Source: Pseudomonadota bacterium (GTDB lineage: Bacteria > Pseudomonadota > Gammaproteobacteria > Burkholderiales > Thiobacillaceae). From it: 57,212 nt of DNA. Positions 1 to 8,849 of this stretch are shown one piece after another. Positions within the stretch are counted from its first letter, which is position 1, and every line of letters begins with the position of its first letter. The DNA is taken from contig JAJZTS010000009.1 of NCBI GenBank assembly GCA_021848725.1, forward strand, positions 1-57,212, read 5' to 3'. The notes under the pieces were generated by a model. The model saw only the letters and a list, made by a program, of their open reading frames with translations. It did not search any database and had not been told where the DNA came from. The position numbers and the translations under genes were made by a program.

Positions 1-16
1 TCCCGTATATGGTCAA

Positions 17-313
17 TCAGTCGTCTTCGCTCAGTTCGGGGTTCCAGCCCTTGGCTCGAGCAGAGGCCATGGCCTTCTCATACAGTTCGAGATGGCGCTG
101 GCGCAGCCCGTCCGGCAGCCGGCTGGGCAGGTTGCCATATTTATCCCATTCCTTTTCCACCCTGTCCATCAGCGCCTGCATCCGGCCTAGCTCCCAACCG
201 GCGCAATCTTCGGTCTCCGGGATAAAACCGAACAGCCAGCCGTCCAATACGACGCGGCCCAGTTGGGTCATGCCGTGCTTGTCGCTGTTGAAGCCAATGT
301 AGTTGTTGTCCAT
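17..313 (-). CDS. Conserved hypothetical protein downstream of cbbO1
   Basis: Small acidic protein of about 98 residues that I do not recognise. It lies 92 bp downstream of cbbO1 on the same strand, so it may be the last gene of the form I RuBisCO operon. I prefer the ATG at 313 because a GACGAG stretch lies at normal ribosome-binding distance. An in-frame ATG at 343 would add ten residues but has its GGAG only two bases away. The protein has no signal peptide or membrane segment. It is rich in Trp, Glu and Asp and reads as an ordinary soluble protein with helical stretches (around the segment EKEWDKYGNL). The linkage to cbb genes is the only functional hint. Confidence 0.7.
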   Translation of the reverse strand: MDNNYIGFNSDKHGMTQLGRVVLDGWLFGFIPETEDCAGWELGRMQALMDRVEKEWDKYGNLPSRLPDGLRQRHLELYEKAMASARAKGWNPELSEDD

Positions 314-405
314 GATCGACTCGTCTTGTCCTCGGTGCGTCATCGCTCCGGCTTATCCCAGACTCGGGGCGTTCGAGCGCCGCCATTAAACCACAGGATG
401 CCCTG

Positions 406-2793
406 TCAGCGGGTCAGGCCGGCATACAGTAGTGGGAGCTTTTGGGGCAGATGCTCGACATGGTCGACCACCATATAGTTCTTCTGGCCGAAGATGCGGC
501 TGACATAGTTGTCGGCGCGCGGGTCCAGGCTCATGCAGTAGGTGATCACGCCGTGCTTGGCCACCTCTTCCACCGCCTTCTTGGTGTCGTAGCGCAGGTA
601 CTGCGGGTCGCGCACGTCGACGTCGGCCGGCTCGCCGTCGGTGATGACGATGAGCAGCTTCTTGGCCGAGCGCTGCAGCTTGAGGTGGTGGCCGGCGTGG
701 CGAATGGCCGCGCCCATGCGGGTGGACAGTTGGCCGGTCATGCCGGCGAGCCTGGCCTTGGGCACTTCGTCCCAATGCTGGTCGAAATCCTTGAACCGGG
801 TGTACTCGACATCGTGCCGGCCGTCGGAGCAGAAGCCGTGGATGGCGAAGGGGTCGCCCACCTTGGCGATAGCGTCGGCGAGCAGCACGCAGGCCTGGCG
901 CGTCAGGTCCAGCACCGAATAGTCCTGGCCGTGCACCTTCTCGTTGGTGGACTCGGACAGGTCGAGCAGCACCAGGATGGAGAAGTCGCGCGTCTTGCGC
1001 ACCGAGCGCATCATGATCCGCGGGTCCGGCTGGTTGCCCAGGCGGATGTCGGTGAAGCCCTGGATCGCCGCGTTGATGTCGATCTCGTCGCCGTCCTCCA
1101 GCTTGCGGACGCGCTGCACGCCCTGCGGCTGCATGGCGTCGAGGAGGAACTTCATGCGGTGGATCTCGCGCTTGTACTGCGCGGCGATGGCGTCGATGAG
1201 CTGCAGGTCGCCGGACCTGGCGCGCTTCTCCAGCACCGTGGCCCAGGCCGGACGCTCGAGCTGGATCTGGTAGTCCCATTCCGAATAGTGGAATGGGTCG
1301 GACATCGGTTCCTTGCCTTCCAGCTCGTTGAACGACTTGCCGCCGCTCTCGTCGCCGATGTTCTCGTAGGGGAACAGCTCGGTGCCGAGCACCCAGATCT
1401 CCTGGGCGTCGTCGCCGGCGGTCTCGACGTCGATCTCGTTGGCCATCTCCATCACGTTGACATACTTGCGTACCTGCTTGACCGACTCGTAGCCGGCGCC
1501 GGCCGCCTTGTCGAAATCGAACTCCTCGAAGGCCCAGAAATAGCGGTTGTCGTCGCGATAGGGCGCGGTCAGCAGATCGGTGCGCGGATTGAACGCGATC
1601 CGCTTCTGCGCGAGGCTGTGCGCCAGCTGCACGCCGATCTCCCACGAGGTCAGGTTGCTGTTCAACGTGTCCTGCGCGGCGGCGAACAGCAGACGGCCCT
1701 CGGCGACCCAGGGATCGTCGTCGACATAGGTCTCGTCGAGCAGGGCCCGGGCCAGGCGGTTGAGGTAGTCGCCGACAGTGACGTTCAGCGCCGGCGTGGC
1801 GGTGTGCAGGCGGCTCCAGAGCTGCTTGAGGCCGGGGAAGCGGCGGACCGACAGGGTCTCGACCCGGGCATCCTCGATCACCGAGATCACCGCCATCTGC
1901 AGCGGGTTCAGCGCCTCGGCCGAGATCGGCTGCTGGGTCTCCACCACATGGGCGGCGCAGTGGGCGGCGGTGGCGCGATAGAGCTCCAGACCGGAGACTT
2001 TATTCCCCTCTCCCCCGCCCCCTCCCCCGCTTGCGGGGGAGGGGAGGATGAAGTCGTCATAGGCATCCGGCAGGTGCAGCAGATAGTCCGCAATATAGGG
2101 CCGGTAGCCCTCGCGCGACTCGAAGTCGCCCGAGGTCGGCCGCATGAAGAAGTCTCGCGCCCAGAGCGCGCGCAGGTACATGTTGATCCGCCGCTGCACG
2201 TCGACCAGCAGGGTGCCCTTGCGCTCCTTCTGCAGCATGGCCAGAGACTCCTTGGTCTCCAGGCTGAAGTACTTGATCTGCTCCTCGTAGTTGGTGCGGT
2301 GGGCGTGCGCGCCCCACAGTGCCCAGCGGCGCAGACCGCCCAGAGTCAGGTGCTGGAACAGCAGCTCCAGCTTGTCCAGCATCGGCCGCACGCCGCGCGG
2401 GGCCTGGGCGATCAGGGTATTGATGAACTGCAGGTAGTTGAGGAACAACTCGGCGTCGCCCAAGCGATTGGCCGCCGTCGGCGCCGTGGCCAGCAGCAGT
2501 TCGATCACCGCGCCCGAGGTCTTCGAGGCCAGGGTCAGCGAAGCCGTGGCTAGGTCGCCGACCACGTCCTCGCCCACCTCCTTGGCCACCTGCGGCGCCT
2601 CCTCGATCCAGGTCTCGACCAGGGAGTCGCCGCGGCCCAGGCCGCGAATGGCGGACACGCCCTTGAGGTAGTTATCCAGGCCGCGCGGGCTGAACACCTT
2701 GGTCGCCTCGTGCCAGTTGGCGTCGAGCGCGGCCCGGCTGTGCTCGGACAGGTCTTCCAGCAGTTCGGCGTAGTCGTCTAGATTGACTGACAT
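406..2793 (-). CDS. cbbO: CbbO, VWA-domain RuBisCO activase subunit (form I operon)
   Basis: Adaptor of the CbbQO RuBisCO activase. In this family CbbO joins a CbbQ AAA+ hexamer and uses a C-terminal von Willebrand A domain to dock on inhibited RuBisCO (family knowledge). The sequence is 795 residues. The VWA metal site DLSES lies near residues 611-615, followed by downstream T/D motif elements (STRMG, ITDGEPAD). The start ATG at 2793 follows the cbbQ gene by 117 bp. Compared with CbbO2 in this window, this copy has an extra low-complexity segment of about 16 residues just after LPDAYDD. It is encoded by a GC-rich palindromic repeat (see the repeat at 2001-2050). The reading frame stays open through it, so the gene is probably functional. 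Confidence 0.95.
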   Translation of the reverse strand: MSVNLDDYAELLEDLSEHSRAALDANWHEATKVFSPRGLDNYLKGVSAIRGLGRGDSLVETWIEEAPQVAKEVGEDVVGDLATASLTLASKTSGAVIELLLATAPTAANRLGDAELFLNYLQFINTLIAQAPRGVRPMLDKLELLFQHLTLGGLRRWALWGAHAHRTNYEEQIKYFSLETKESLAMLQKERKGTLLVDVQRRINMYLRALWARDFFMRPTSGDFESREGYRPYIADYLLHLPDAYDDFILPSPASGGGGGGEGNKVSGLELYRATAAHCAAHVVETQQPISAEALNPLQMAVISVIEDARVETLSVRRFPGLKQLWSRLHTATPALNVTVGDYLNRLARALLDETYVDDDPWVAEGRLLFAAAQDTLNSNLTSWEIGVQLAHSLAQKRIAFNPRTDLLTAPYRDDNRYFWAFEEFDFDKAAGAGYESVKQVRKYVNVMEMANEIDVETAGDDAQEIWVLGTELFPYENIGDESGGKSFNELEGKEPMSDPFHYSEWDYQIQLERPAWATVLEKRARSGDLQLIDAIAAQYKREIHRMKFLLDAMQPQGVQRVRKLEDGDEIDINAAIQGFTDIRLGNQPDPRIMMRSVRKTRDFSILVLLDLSESTNEKVHGQDYSVLDLTRQACVLLADAIAKVGDPFAIHGFCSDGRHDVEYTRFKDFDQHWDEVPKARLAGMTGQLSTRMGAAIRHAGHHLKLQRSAKKLLIVITDGEPADVDVRDPQYLRYDTKKAVEEVAKHGVITYCMSLDPRADNYVSRIFGQKNYMVVDHVEHLPQKLPLLYAGLTR
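2001..2050. repeat. GC-rich palindromic repeat inserted in frame within cbbO1
   Basis: The core is a near-perfect hairpin: CCCCTCCCCCGC, a TT loop, then the complementary arm (about 2019-2044), preceded by another C-rich block. It resembles the repeat pair between cbbS and cbbL at 4175-4271. It is translated as a Pro-Ser-Ala-Gly-rich insert (ILPSPASGGGGGGEGNK region) that has no counterpart in the CbbO2 paralogue. Its length keeps the reading frame intact. Confidence 0.75.
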
Positions 2794-2806
2794 TCCTTAT
2801 CTCCAC

Positions 2807-2903
2807 CGTCATGCCCGCAAAAGCGGGAATCCAGTTTTTGAGGCTTACTCATTTCCACCAGATCGAATCCAAGAGCTGGATTCTCGCTTGCGCGGGAATG
2901 ACC
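2807..2903. repeat. Inverted pair of ATTCCCGC-type palindromic repeats between cbbQ1 and cbbO1
   Basis: Two copies face each other: CGTCATGCCCGC-aaaa-GCGGGAATCCAG at 2807-2834 and CTGGATTCTCGC...GCGGGAATGACCG at 2876-2903. Each is a small hairpin, and the pair can also fold into a larger stem. The type resembles the widespread dRS3/ATTCCCGC...GCGGGAAT dispersed repeats. It fills most of the 117-bp cbbQ-cbbO gap. Confidence 0.7.
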
Positions 2904-2910
2904 GCCGTGA

Positions 2911-3714
2911 TCAGAAGAAGGTGGTCACCGCCGCATCCAGCGCATCGCGCATGTCCGGGTCGTCGGTGATCGGGCGGACCAGGGCGACGCGGCAGGCGGC
3001 CTGCGGGTCGACGCCCTTGGCGATCAGCGAACCGGCGTAGATCAGCATCCGGGTCGACAGGCCCTCGTCCAAGCCGTGGCCCTTGAGGTTGCGCGAACGC
3101 TCGGCGATGGACACCAGCTTGCCGGCGACCTCGGCGGCGATGCCCGCCTCGTGGGCGACGATCTCGGTCTCGATGCCGTGTTCGGGATAGCTGAAGTCCA
3201 GGCCGCCGAAACGTTGCTTGGTCGACTGCTTCAGGTCCTTCATCAGGCTCTGGTAGCCCGGGTTGTAGGAGATCACGATTTGGAAATCGGGGTGGGCGTG
3301 GACCAGCTCGCCCTTCTTCTCCAGCGGCAGCACGCGGCGGTTGTCGGTCAGCGGGTGGATCACCACGGTAGTGTCCTGGCGGGCCTCGACCACCTCGTCC
3401 AAATAGCAGATCGCACCGTAGCGGGCGGCGATGGCCAGGGGGCCGTCCTGCCACTGGGTGCCGGCGGCCGAAAGCAGAAAGCGACCGACCAGGTCGCTCG
3501 CGGTCATGTCCTCGTTACAGGCCACGGTGATCAAGGGCTTGCCCAACTTATACGCCATGTATTCGACGAAGCGGGTCTTGCCGCAACCGGTGGGGCCCTT
3601 GAGCATCATGGGCATGCGCACGGAGTAAGCGGCCTCGAACAGTTCCACCTCGTCGGCGACCGGACGGTAATAAGGTTCCTGAGTGATGCGGTATTGATCG
3701 ATGATGTTGCTCAT
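2911..3714 (-). CDS. cbbQ: CbbQ, AAA+ ATPase of RuBisCO activase (form I operon)
   Basis: MoxR-type AAA+ motor (267 residues) that, with CbbO, uses ATP to remodel inhibited RuBisCO and release tight-binding sugar phosphates (family knowledge). Walker A is GPTGCGKT at residues 40-47 and Walker B is AICYLDE at 101-107. A conserved [22 protein letters not shown] segment follows and includes the sensor region. The ATG at 3714 has GGAG seven bases upstream. The gene follows cbbS after a terminator-like hairpin and precedes cbbO1. It is close in sequence to CbbQ2 of the form II operon (13462-14265). Confidence 0.97.
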   Translation of the reverse strand: MSNIIDQYRITQEPYYRPVADEVELFEAAYSVRMPMMLKGPTGCGKTRFVEYMAYKLGKPLITVACNEDMTASDLVGRFLLSAAGTQWQDGPLAIAARYGAICYLDEVVEARQDTTVVIHPLTDNRRVLPLEKKGELVHAHPDFQIVISYNPGYQSLMKDLKQSTKQRFGGLDFSYPEHGIETEIVAHEAGIAAEVAGKLVSIAERSRNLKGHGLDEGLSTRMLIYAGSLIAKGVDPQAACRVALVRPITDDPDMRDALDAAVTTFF

Positions 3715-3732
3715 TGCAGTCTCCGTACAAAC

Positions 3733-3769
3733 AAAAAGCCCCCGAGCCTCGCGGCGCCGGGGGCTTTTT
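3733..3769 (-). terminator. Terminator-like hairpin between cbbS and cbbQ1
   Basis: A stem of AAAAAGCCCCCG pairs with CGGGGGCTTTTT around a GC-rich loop, giving a T-run on the minus strand just after cbbS. It sits inside the operon, so it likely attenuates or trims the message between the abundant RuBisCO genes and the activase genes. It would also work on the other strand. Confidence 0.8.
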
Positions 3770-3792
3770 AGGGTATTACCCGTGCCGCGTAA

Positions 3793-4149
3793 TTAAACGG
3801 TCTTGCCGCGGTAGATCACCATGGCAGCGCCCTGGCTCTGGGCGAAGTTGTCGTAGCCGACCAGGCGCACGTGGTTGTTCGGGTTGGCCTTGTGGCAGGC
3901 TTCGGCCTCGGCCAGGATACGGTCGACGTCGGTCTCGCCGAACATCGGCAGCTTCCACATGTACCAGTAGGAGTCCATCAAGTGCTCGGGCTCGGTGTGC
4001 TCGATGGCCGGGTTCCAGCCCTTCTTCACCAAATACTCCACCTGCTTGCGGATGTCCTCGGCCTTCATGGCGGGCAGGTAGGAGAAGGTCTCGAATTTGC
4101 GGCTGGCGGGGTCGCTCAGGCGGCTTTTGTAATCCATCACTTCAGACAT
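3793..4149 (-). CDS. cbbS: RuBisCO form I small subunit
   Basis: Small subunit (118 residues) of the L8S8 form I ribulose-1,5-bisphosphate carboxylase. The sequence contains the typical core: FETFSYLP near residue 19, the WNPAIEH region, [12 protein letters not shown], and [15 protein letters not shown] near the C-terminus. The ATG at 4149 has AAGGAAA at ribosome-binding distance. The length and motifs fit the form IA, CbbQ-associated (non-carboxysomal) type. It lies downstream of cbbL, separated by a 132-bp gap filled with a palindromic repeat pair, and is followed by a terminator-like hairpin. Confidence 0.98.
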   Translation of the reverse strand: MSEVMDYKSRLSDPASRKFETFSYLPAMKAEDIRKQVEYLVKKGWNPAIEHTEPEHLMDSYWYMWKLPMFGETDVDRILAEAEACHKANPNNHVRLVGYDNFAQSQGAAMVIYRGKTV

Positions 4150-4174
4150 TTCGGTTTCCTTTCAATTCGGTTGT

Positions 4175-4271
4175 CTCCCCTCCCCCCTCGGGGGAGGGGC
4201 CGGGGGTGAGGGAACAGCCTTGGCAATCCAACGACTGCCCCTCACCCCAGCCCTCTCCCGGAGGGAGAGGG
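4175..4271. repeat. REP-like inverted repeat pair between cbbL and cbbS
   Basis: Two GC-rich hairpins, CCCCTCCCCCCTCGGGGGAG (about 4178-4197, continuing to 4212) and CCCTCTCCCGGAGGGAGAGG (about 4251-4270), are arranged head to head. They carry complementary GGGTGAGGG and CCCTCACCCC arms, like a bacterial interspersed mosaic element. They occupy almost the whole cbbL-cbbS gap and could affect relative message stability. Confidence 0.75.
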
Positions 4272-4281
4272 AGAAAAACAC

Positions 4282-5703
4282 TTACTTGTGCGCGACGTCC
4301 AGCTTGTCCACGGTGTCGAACTCGAACTTGATCTCTTTCCAGGTTTCCATGGCGATCTTCAGTTCGGGGCTGTCCTTGGCGGCCTCGGTCAGGATGGTCT
4401 TGCCTTCCTTCTCGATGGCGACGCCCTTGTTGCGGGCCTCCACACAGGCTTCCAGCGCGACGCGGTTGGCCGCGGCGCCGGCCGCATTACCCCAGGGGTG
4501 GCCCAGGGTGCCGCCGCCGAACTGCAGCACGGAGTCGTCGCCGAAGATGTTGACCAGCGCCGGCATGTGCCAGACGTGGATGCCGCCGGAGGCGACCGGC
4601 ATCACGCCGGGCATGGAGCCCCAGTCCTGGTCGAAGAAGATGCCGCGCGAGCGGTCTTCTTTGATGTAGCTGTCGCGCATGATGTCGATCCAGCCCAGGG
4701 TGGCTTCGCGGTCGCCTTCCAGCTTGCCGACGACGGTGCCGGAGTGCAGGTGGTCGCCGCCGGACAGGCGCAGGATCTTGGTCAGCACGCGGAAGTGGAT
4801 ACCGTGGTGCGGGTTGCGGTCGAGCACGGCGTGCATGGCGCGGTGGATGTGCAGCAGCATGCCGTTGTCGCGGCACCAGTTGGCCAGGCCGGTGTTGGCG
4901 CAGAAGCCGCCGGTGATGTAGTCGTGCATGATGATCGGCGCGCCGATCTCCTTGGCGTACTCGGCCCGCTTGTACATCTCTTCCGGGGTCGGCGCGGTCA
5001 CGTTCAGGTAGTGGCCCTTGCGCTCGCCGGTCTCGCGCTCGGCCTTCTCGATGGCTTCCATCACGAAGTCGAAGCGCTGGCGCCACCGCATGAACGGCTG
5101 GCTGTTGACGTTCTCGTCGTCCTTGGTGAAGTCTAGACCGCCGCGCAGGCACTCGTACACGGCGCGGCCGTAGTTCTTGGCCGACAGGCCGAGCTTGGGC
5201 TTGATGGTGCAGCCGAGCAGCGGACGGCCGTACTTGTTCATCATGTCGCGCTCGACCTGGATGCCGTGCGGCGGGCCGCCGCAGGTCTTGACGTAGGCGA
5301 TGGGGAAGCGCACGTCTTCCAGGCGCAGGGCGCGCACGGCCTTGAAGCCGAACACGTTGCCGACCAGGGAGGTGAACACGTTGACCACGGAGCCCTCTTC
5401 GAACAGGTCGATCGGGTAGGCGATGAAGGCGTAGAAGCAAGTGTCGTCGCCGGGCACGTCTTCGATCTTGTAGGCGCGGCCCTTGTAGTAGTCCAGGTCG
5501 GTCAACAGGTCGGTCCAGACGGTGGTCCAGGTACCGGTGGACGACTCGGCGGCCACGGCGGCGGCCGCTTCCTCGCGGTCCACGCCCGGCTGCGGGGTGA
5601 TCTTGAACACCGCCAGGATATCGGTATCCAGCGGGGTGTATTCGGGCATCCAGTAGGTCTGGCGATACTCTTTCACGCCAGCGTTGTAGGTCTTAACAGC
5701 CAT
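4282..5703 (-). CDS. cbbL: RuBisCO form I large subunit
   Basis: Catalytic large subunit (473 residues) that fixes CO2 onto ribulose-1,5-bisphosphate in the Calvin cycle. Visible active-site elements are TIKPKLGLS with Lys168 and Lys170, [11 protein letters not shown] with the carbamylated Lys194 and metal ligands Asp196 and Glu197, HRAMHAV, and loop 6 [12 protein letters not shown] chose the ATG at 5703 ([10 protein letters not shown]) because AAGGAGA lies upstream. A longer in-frame start adds 13 residues unlike the family. The protein is of the form IA type, and no carboxysome genes are adjacent. Divergently transcribed cbbR lies 131 bp away. Confidence 0.99.
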   Translation of the reverse strand: MAVKTYNAGVKEYRQTYWMPEYTPLDTDILAVFKITPQPGVDREEAAAAVAAESSTGTWTTVWTDLLTDLDYYKGRAYKIEDVPGDDTCFYAFIAYPIDLFEEGSVVNVFTSLVGNVFGFKAVRALRLEDVRFPIAYVKTCGGPPHGIQVERDMMNKYGRPLLGCTIKPKLGLSAKNYGRAVYECLRGGLDFTKDDENVNSQPFMRWRQRFDFVMEAIEKAERETGERKGHYLNVTAPTPEEMYKRAEYAKEIGAPIIMHDYITGGFCANTGLANWCRDNGMLLHIHRAMHAVLDRNPHHGIHFRVLTKILRLSGGDHLHSGTVVGKLEGDREATLGWIDIMRDSYIKEDRSRGIFFDQDWGSMPGVMPVASGGIHVWHMPALVNIFGDDSVLQFGGGTLGHPWGNAAGAAANRVALEACVEARNKGVAIEKEGKTILTEAAKDSPELKIAMETWKEIKFEFDTVDKLDVAHK

Positions 5704-5834
5704 CTCATCTCTCCTTCGCAAGGATTCGTCGAAACCTCTCAATCCGAGGTGGGCGAATCATGCGCGGGGCAAATCATAAATAACAGTTACTTTTTTCTAT
5801 AACATCCATAGATGTTTATCTATAATCGCTAGCC
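5704..5834. promoter_or_regulatory. cbbL/cbbR divergent control region with inverted repeat
   Basis: This 131-bp AT-rich divergent intergenic region should hold both promoters and the CbbR binding sites. The clearest motif is AACATC-CATA-GATGTT at 5801-5816, an exact 6-bp inverted repeat just upstream of the cbbR start. Further TAA/TTA-rich half-sites lie near 5775-5800. LysR proteins typically bind such T-N11-A dyads. The assignment to CbbR is inferred from position. Confidence 0.6.
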
Positions 5835-6818
5835 ATGCGCCACCACACCACCTTCCGCCAATTGGAGATCTTCGAGGCCATCGCCCGGCTGGGCAGCTTC
5901 ACCCGCGCCGGCGAAGAACTGCACCTGACCCAACCCACCATCTCGATGCAGATGAAGAAGCTGACCGACATCGTCGGCGCGCCGCTGCTAGAGGTGGTCG
6001 GCAAGAAGGTGCAACTCACCGACGCCGGACGCGAACTGGCCCAGGCCAGCCGCGAGGTGTTCGGCATCCTCGACCGCTTCACCATGTCCATGGCCGAACG
6101 CCAGGGCATGAAGAAGGGCCGGCTCAAACTCATGGCCATCACCACCGCCTCTTACTTCGCGCCTCGGCTGTTGGGCGAATTCGCCAAGCGCCACCCCGGC
6201 ATCGAGGTGTCGCTGAAAGTGACCAACCGCGAGCAGGTGCTGGCCAGCCTGGCCGACAACCTGGACGACCTCTATATCCTGGGCCAGCCGCCGGAAGAGA
6301 TCGACGTCGTCGCCCAACCGTTCATGGACAACCCCCTGGTCGTGCTGGCCGCGCCCGACCACCCACTGGCCGGCAAGAAAAAAATTCCGCTCAAACGCTT
6401 GGCGCAAGAACCCTGGCTGATGCGCGAGCCCGGCTCCGGCACGCGCAAGGCCATCGAGCGCCTGTTCGCCGAACACGGCCTGGAGATTCGCCCGCGCCTG
6501 GAGCTGGGCAGCAACGAGGCGGTCAAGCAGGCCATCCTGGCCGGCCTCGGCATCTCCGCCCTATCCTGCCACGCCCTCGCCCTGCACCAGGCCAACCAGT
6601 TCGCCGTGCTCGACGCCCAAGGCTTTCCCATCCGGCGCCACTGGTACGCCGTCTACCCCGCCAGCCGGCAACCCTCGGTGGTGGCGCGGGCCTTCATCGA
6701 CTTCTTGCTGGAACAGGAAAAGACCTCGGCCTGCGCGCCGGAAAGCGGCGGAGCATGTTGCGACGCGGGGTGCGGGAAAAAGCAAAAGGTAACGAGGAAA
6801 TCAAAGTCTGCGAGATAG
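5835..6818 (+). CDS. cbbR: CbbR, LysR-type activator of the form I operon
   Basis: LysR-family regulator (327 residues). The N-terminal winged helix-turn-helix runs from about residues 5-65 (TFRQLEIFEAIARLGSFTRA, then LTQPTISMQMKKL). The C-terminal periplasmic-binding-like effector domain follows, with the GQPPEEIDVVAQPF and EPGSGTRKAIERLF segments typical of CbbR. Family members sense Calvin cycle intermediates or NADPH. It is divergent from cbbL, the classical arrangement. It is paralogous to CbbR2 (15950-16858) but has an extra C-terminal tail of about 25 residues with four cysteines and a basic end, which CbbR2 lacks. Confidence 0.95.
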   Translation: MRHHTTFRQLEIFEAIARLGSFTRAGEELHLTQPTISMQMKKLTDIVGAPLLEVVGKKVQLTDAGRELAQASREVFGILDRFTMSMAERQGMKKGRLKLMAITTASYFAPRLLGEFAKRHPGIEVSLKVTNREQVLASLADNLDDLYILGQPPEEIDVVAQPFMDNPLVVLAAPDHPLAGKKKIPLKRLAQEPWLMREPGSGTRKAIERLFAEHGLEIRPRLELGSNEAVKQAILAGLGISALSCHALALHQANQFAVLDAQGFPIRRHWYAVYPASRQPSVVARAFIDFLLEQEKTSACAPESGGACCDAGCGKKQKVTRKSKSAR

Positions 6819-6921
6819 CCGGGGTGGCGGCTTGTCGATCAGAACTGACAGACAACTTTTAGTTCCGGCTGTCACTGCACCAAGCCTACCGAAGCGATCA
6901 GCGGCGTATTCGTCAGACCAT

Positions 6922-8316
6922 TCACTCCCAACGGCCAACCATTTTCCCCGGCCGCACCCAAAGGTCAAAATCCGCCGCCGTGACATAGCCCAGAGCCAAG
7001 GCCGCCTCGCGCAGGGTGCTGCCGTCGCGGTGCGCCCGTTGGGCGATCTCGGCGGCGCGATCATAGCCGATGTGCGGCGCCAGCGCGGTCACCAGCATCA
7101 GCGAGCGGCCAAGCAGTTCGGCGATGCGCGTCTCGTCGGCCTCGATGCCGCGCACGCAATGGACCTCGAAGCTGATCATGCCGTCGGCCAGCAGGCGCAC
7201 GCTTTGCAGGAAGTTGTGGGCGATGAGCGGCTTGTGGACGTTGAGTTCGAAGTTGCCGGCGGCGCCGCCGAGGCCGATGGCGACGTCGTTGGCCATGACC
7301 TGGGCGCAGAGCATAGCCAACGCCTCGCATTGGGTGGGGTTGACCTTGCCCGGCATGATCGAGCTGCCGGGCTCGTTTTCGGGAATCGAGATTTCACCGA
7401 GCCCGCAACGCGGGCCGGAGGCCAGCCAGCGGATGTCGTTGGCGATCTTGCTCAGCGCGACGGCAAGCAGCTTGAGCGCGCCGTGCGCGGCGACCAGGCC
7501 GTCGTGCGCGGCCAGCGCGGCGAACTTGTTGCCGGCGGCGACGAAGGGCAGCCCGCTGTCCCGGGCCAACTCAGCCGCCACACGCCGGCCGAATTCGGCA
7601 TGGGTGTTGAGGCCGGTGCCGACGGCGGTGCCGCCGACGGCCAGCGGGTAGAGCGAAGGCAGCATGGCCTGGATGACCGCTTCGGCATGGTCGAGCTGGG
7701 CGACGTAGCCGGAGAACTCCTGGCCCAGGGTCAGCGGCGTGGCGTCCTGCAAATGAGTGCGGCCGATCTTGACGATGTCGGCGAAGGCGGCGGATTTCTC
7801 CGCCAGCGTCGCCCGCAGCCGGGCCAGCGCCGGCAGCACTGCGCGGGCAAGCCCCAGGCCGGCGGCCAGGTGCATGGCGGTGGGGAAGATGTCGTTCGAC
7901 GATTGGCCGAGATTGACCTCGTCGTTGGGGTGCACGCGGCGCTGCTCGCCGCGCCCGCCGCCGAGCAATTCCGAGGCGCGGTTGGCCAGCACCTCGTTCA
8001 GGTTCATATTGCTCTGGGTGCCCGAGCCGGTCTGCCAGACGGCGAGGGGAAATTCTTGCGCGTGGCGGCCGGACAGCACTTCCTCCGCCGCCGCGTTAAT
8101 GGCCGCCGCCTTGTCCGCCGGCAGCAGGCCGAGGTCGCGGTTGACCCGGGCGCAGGCGGCCTTGACGGTGGCGAGGGCGCGCACGATTTCGGCCGGCATG
8201 CGCTCGCCGGAGATGGCGAAGTGTTCGAGCGCGCGCTGGGTCTGCGCGCCCCAAAGCCGCTCGGCCGGCACCTCGATTGCGCCGATGGAATCGCGCTCGG
8301 TCCGCGTCTTGCCCAT
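6922..8316 (-). CDS. fumC: Class II fumarate hydratase
   Basis: Iron-independent fumarase (464 residues) that interconverts fumarate and malate in the TCA cycle. The superfamily signature [11 protein letters not shown] is present, as are the [17 protein letters not shown] segment, the [11 protein letters not shown] region and the N-terminal [13 protein letters not shown] chose the ATG at 8316 because family similarity begins there; longer in-frame starts run into the ferritin gene. There is no obvious ribosome-binding site. It lies 17 bp downstream of the ferritin-like gene on the same strand, so the two are probably co-transcribed. An iron-free fumarase next to an iron-storage-type protein may be a sensible pairing under iron stress (inference). 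Confidence 0.95.
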   Translation of the reverse strand: MGKTRTERDSIGAIEVPAERLWGAQTQRALEHFAISGERMPAEIVRALATVKAACARVNRDLGLLPADKAAAINAAAEEVLSGRHAQEFPLAVWQTGSGTQSNMNLNEVLANRASELLGGGRGEQRRVHPNDEVNLGQSSNDIFPTAMHLAAGLGLARAVLPALARLRATLAEKSAAFADIVKIGRTHLQDATPLTLGQEFSGYVAQLDHAEAVIQAMLPSLYPLAVGGTAVGTGLNTHAEFGRRVAAELARDSGLPFVAAGNKFAALAAHDGLVAAHGALKLLAVALSKIANDIRWLASGPRCGLGEISIPENEPGSSIMPGKVNPTQCEALAMLCAQVMANDVAIGLGGAAGNFELNVHKPLIAHNFLQSVRLLADGMISFEVHCVRGIEADETRIAELLGRSLMLVTALAPHIGYDRAAEIAQRAHRDGSTLREAALALGYVTAADFDLWVRPGKMVGRWE

Positions 8317-8333
8317 GGCGCTGGCGGCCCGGC

Positions 8334-8756
8334 TCAACCGGCGAGCACGTCGGCGATGTCGCGCTTGTGCTCTTCCTCCTGGATCAGGATGTCCTCGAGC
8401 ACGCGGCGCAGGCCGTATTCCCGCAGCGCCTCGGCCTGGGCGATGCGCTCGCGGTAGCGGGCGATGGCGTTGTCCTCGCCGGCCAGATCCTGCCGGAGCA
8501 TCTCCACGCTGCTGGCGGCGGTCTCCCGCTTTTCCACGTCCACGCTCGGGGTGCCACCGAGAAAATCGATCTGCTCGGACAGCATGACCGCGTGCTGCAT
8601 CTCCTCCTGGGCGTGGATCAGCAGTTCTTTCTGGATCGAATCGTACTTGGCGCCGGTGATCGTCGTGGCGTGCTGGACGTATTGGATGGCGGCGGCATAT
8701 TCCCACTCCAGGTCCTTGTTGAGTTCCGCCAGCAGTTTTTTGCGTGTGATGGCCAT
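8334..8756 (-). CDS. Ferritin-like / bacterioferritin-family diiron protein
   Basis: Four-helix-bundle ferritin-superfamily protein of 140 residues. The diiron-type motifs are visible: [16 protein letters not shown] near residues 11-26, the AQEEMQHA ExxH motif near 49-56, a central Glu in [13 protein letters not shown], and a C-terminal IQEEEHKRD ExxH. This fits iron storage or detoxification, or a Dps/bacterioferritin-like role. The ATG at 8756 has AGGGAGA eight bases upstream. It heads a probable two-gene operon with fumC. The sequence is too short to say whether it forms a 24-mer shell or binds haem. Confidence 0.85.
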   Translation of the reverse strand: MAITRKKLLAELNKDLEWEYAAAIQYVQHATTITGAKYDSIQKELLIHAQEEMQHAVMLSEQIDFLGGTPSVDVEKRETAASSVEMLRQDLAGEDNAIARYRERIAQAEALREYGLRRVLEDILIQEEEHKRDIADVLAG

Positions 8757-8849
8757 GTCATGTCTCCCTCGAAGTGCCAGATACCATCATAGAACCCGCG
8801 ACGCATCGACCGGGCGGCATTTGCCTCGGCGAAAGCGCCCAGCCCGACC

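Noticed and set aside
442-2553. A 703-codon open frame opposite cbbO1 (and similar long frames opposite cbbO2, metH and the YhdP-like gene)
   Set aside because: These are shadows of GC-rich coding sequence on the other strand. They lack ribosome sites and protein-like composition.
4282-5742. Longer cbbL start at 5742
   Set aside because: The extra 13 residues do not resemble RuBisCO, and the ATG at 5703 has a strong AAGGAGA ribosome site and gives the standard 473-residue length.
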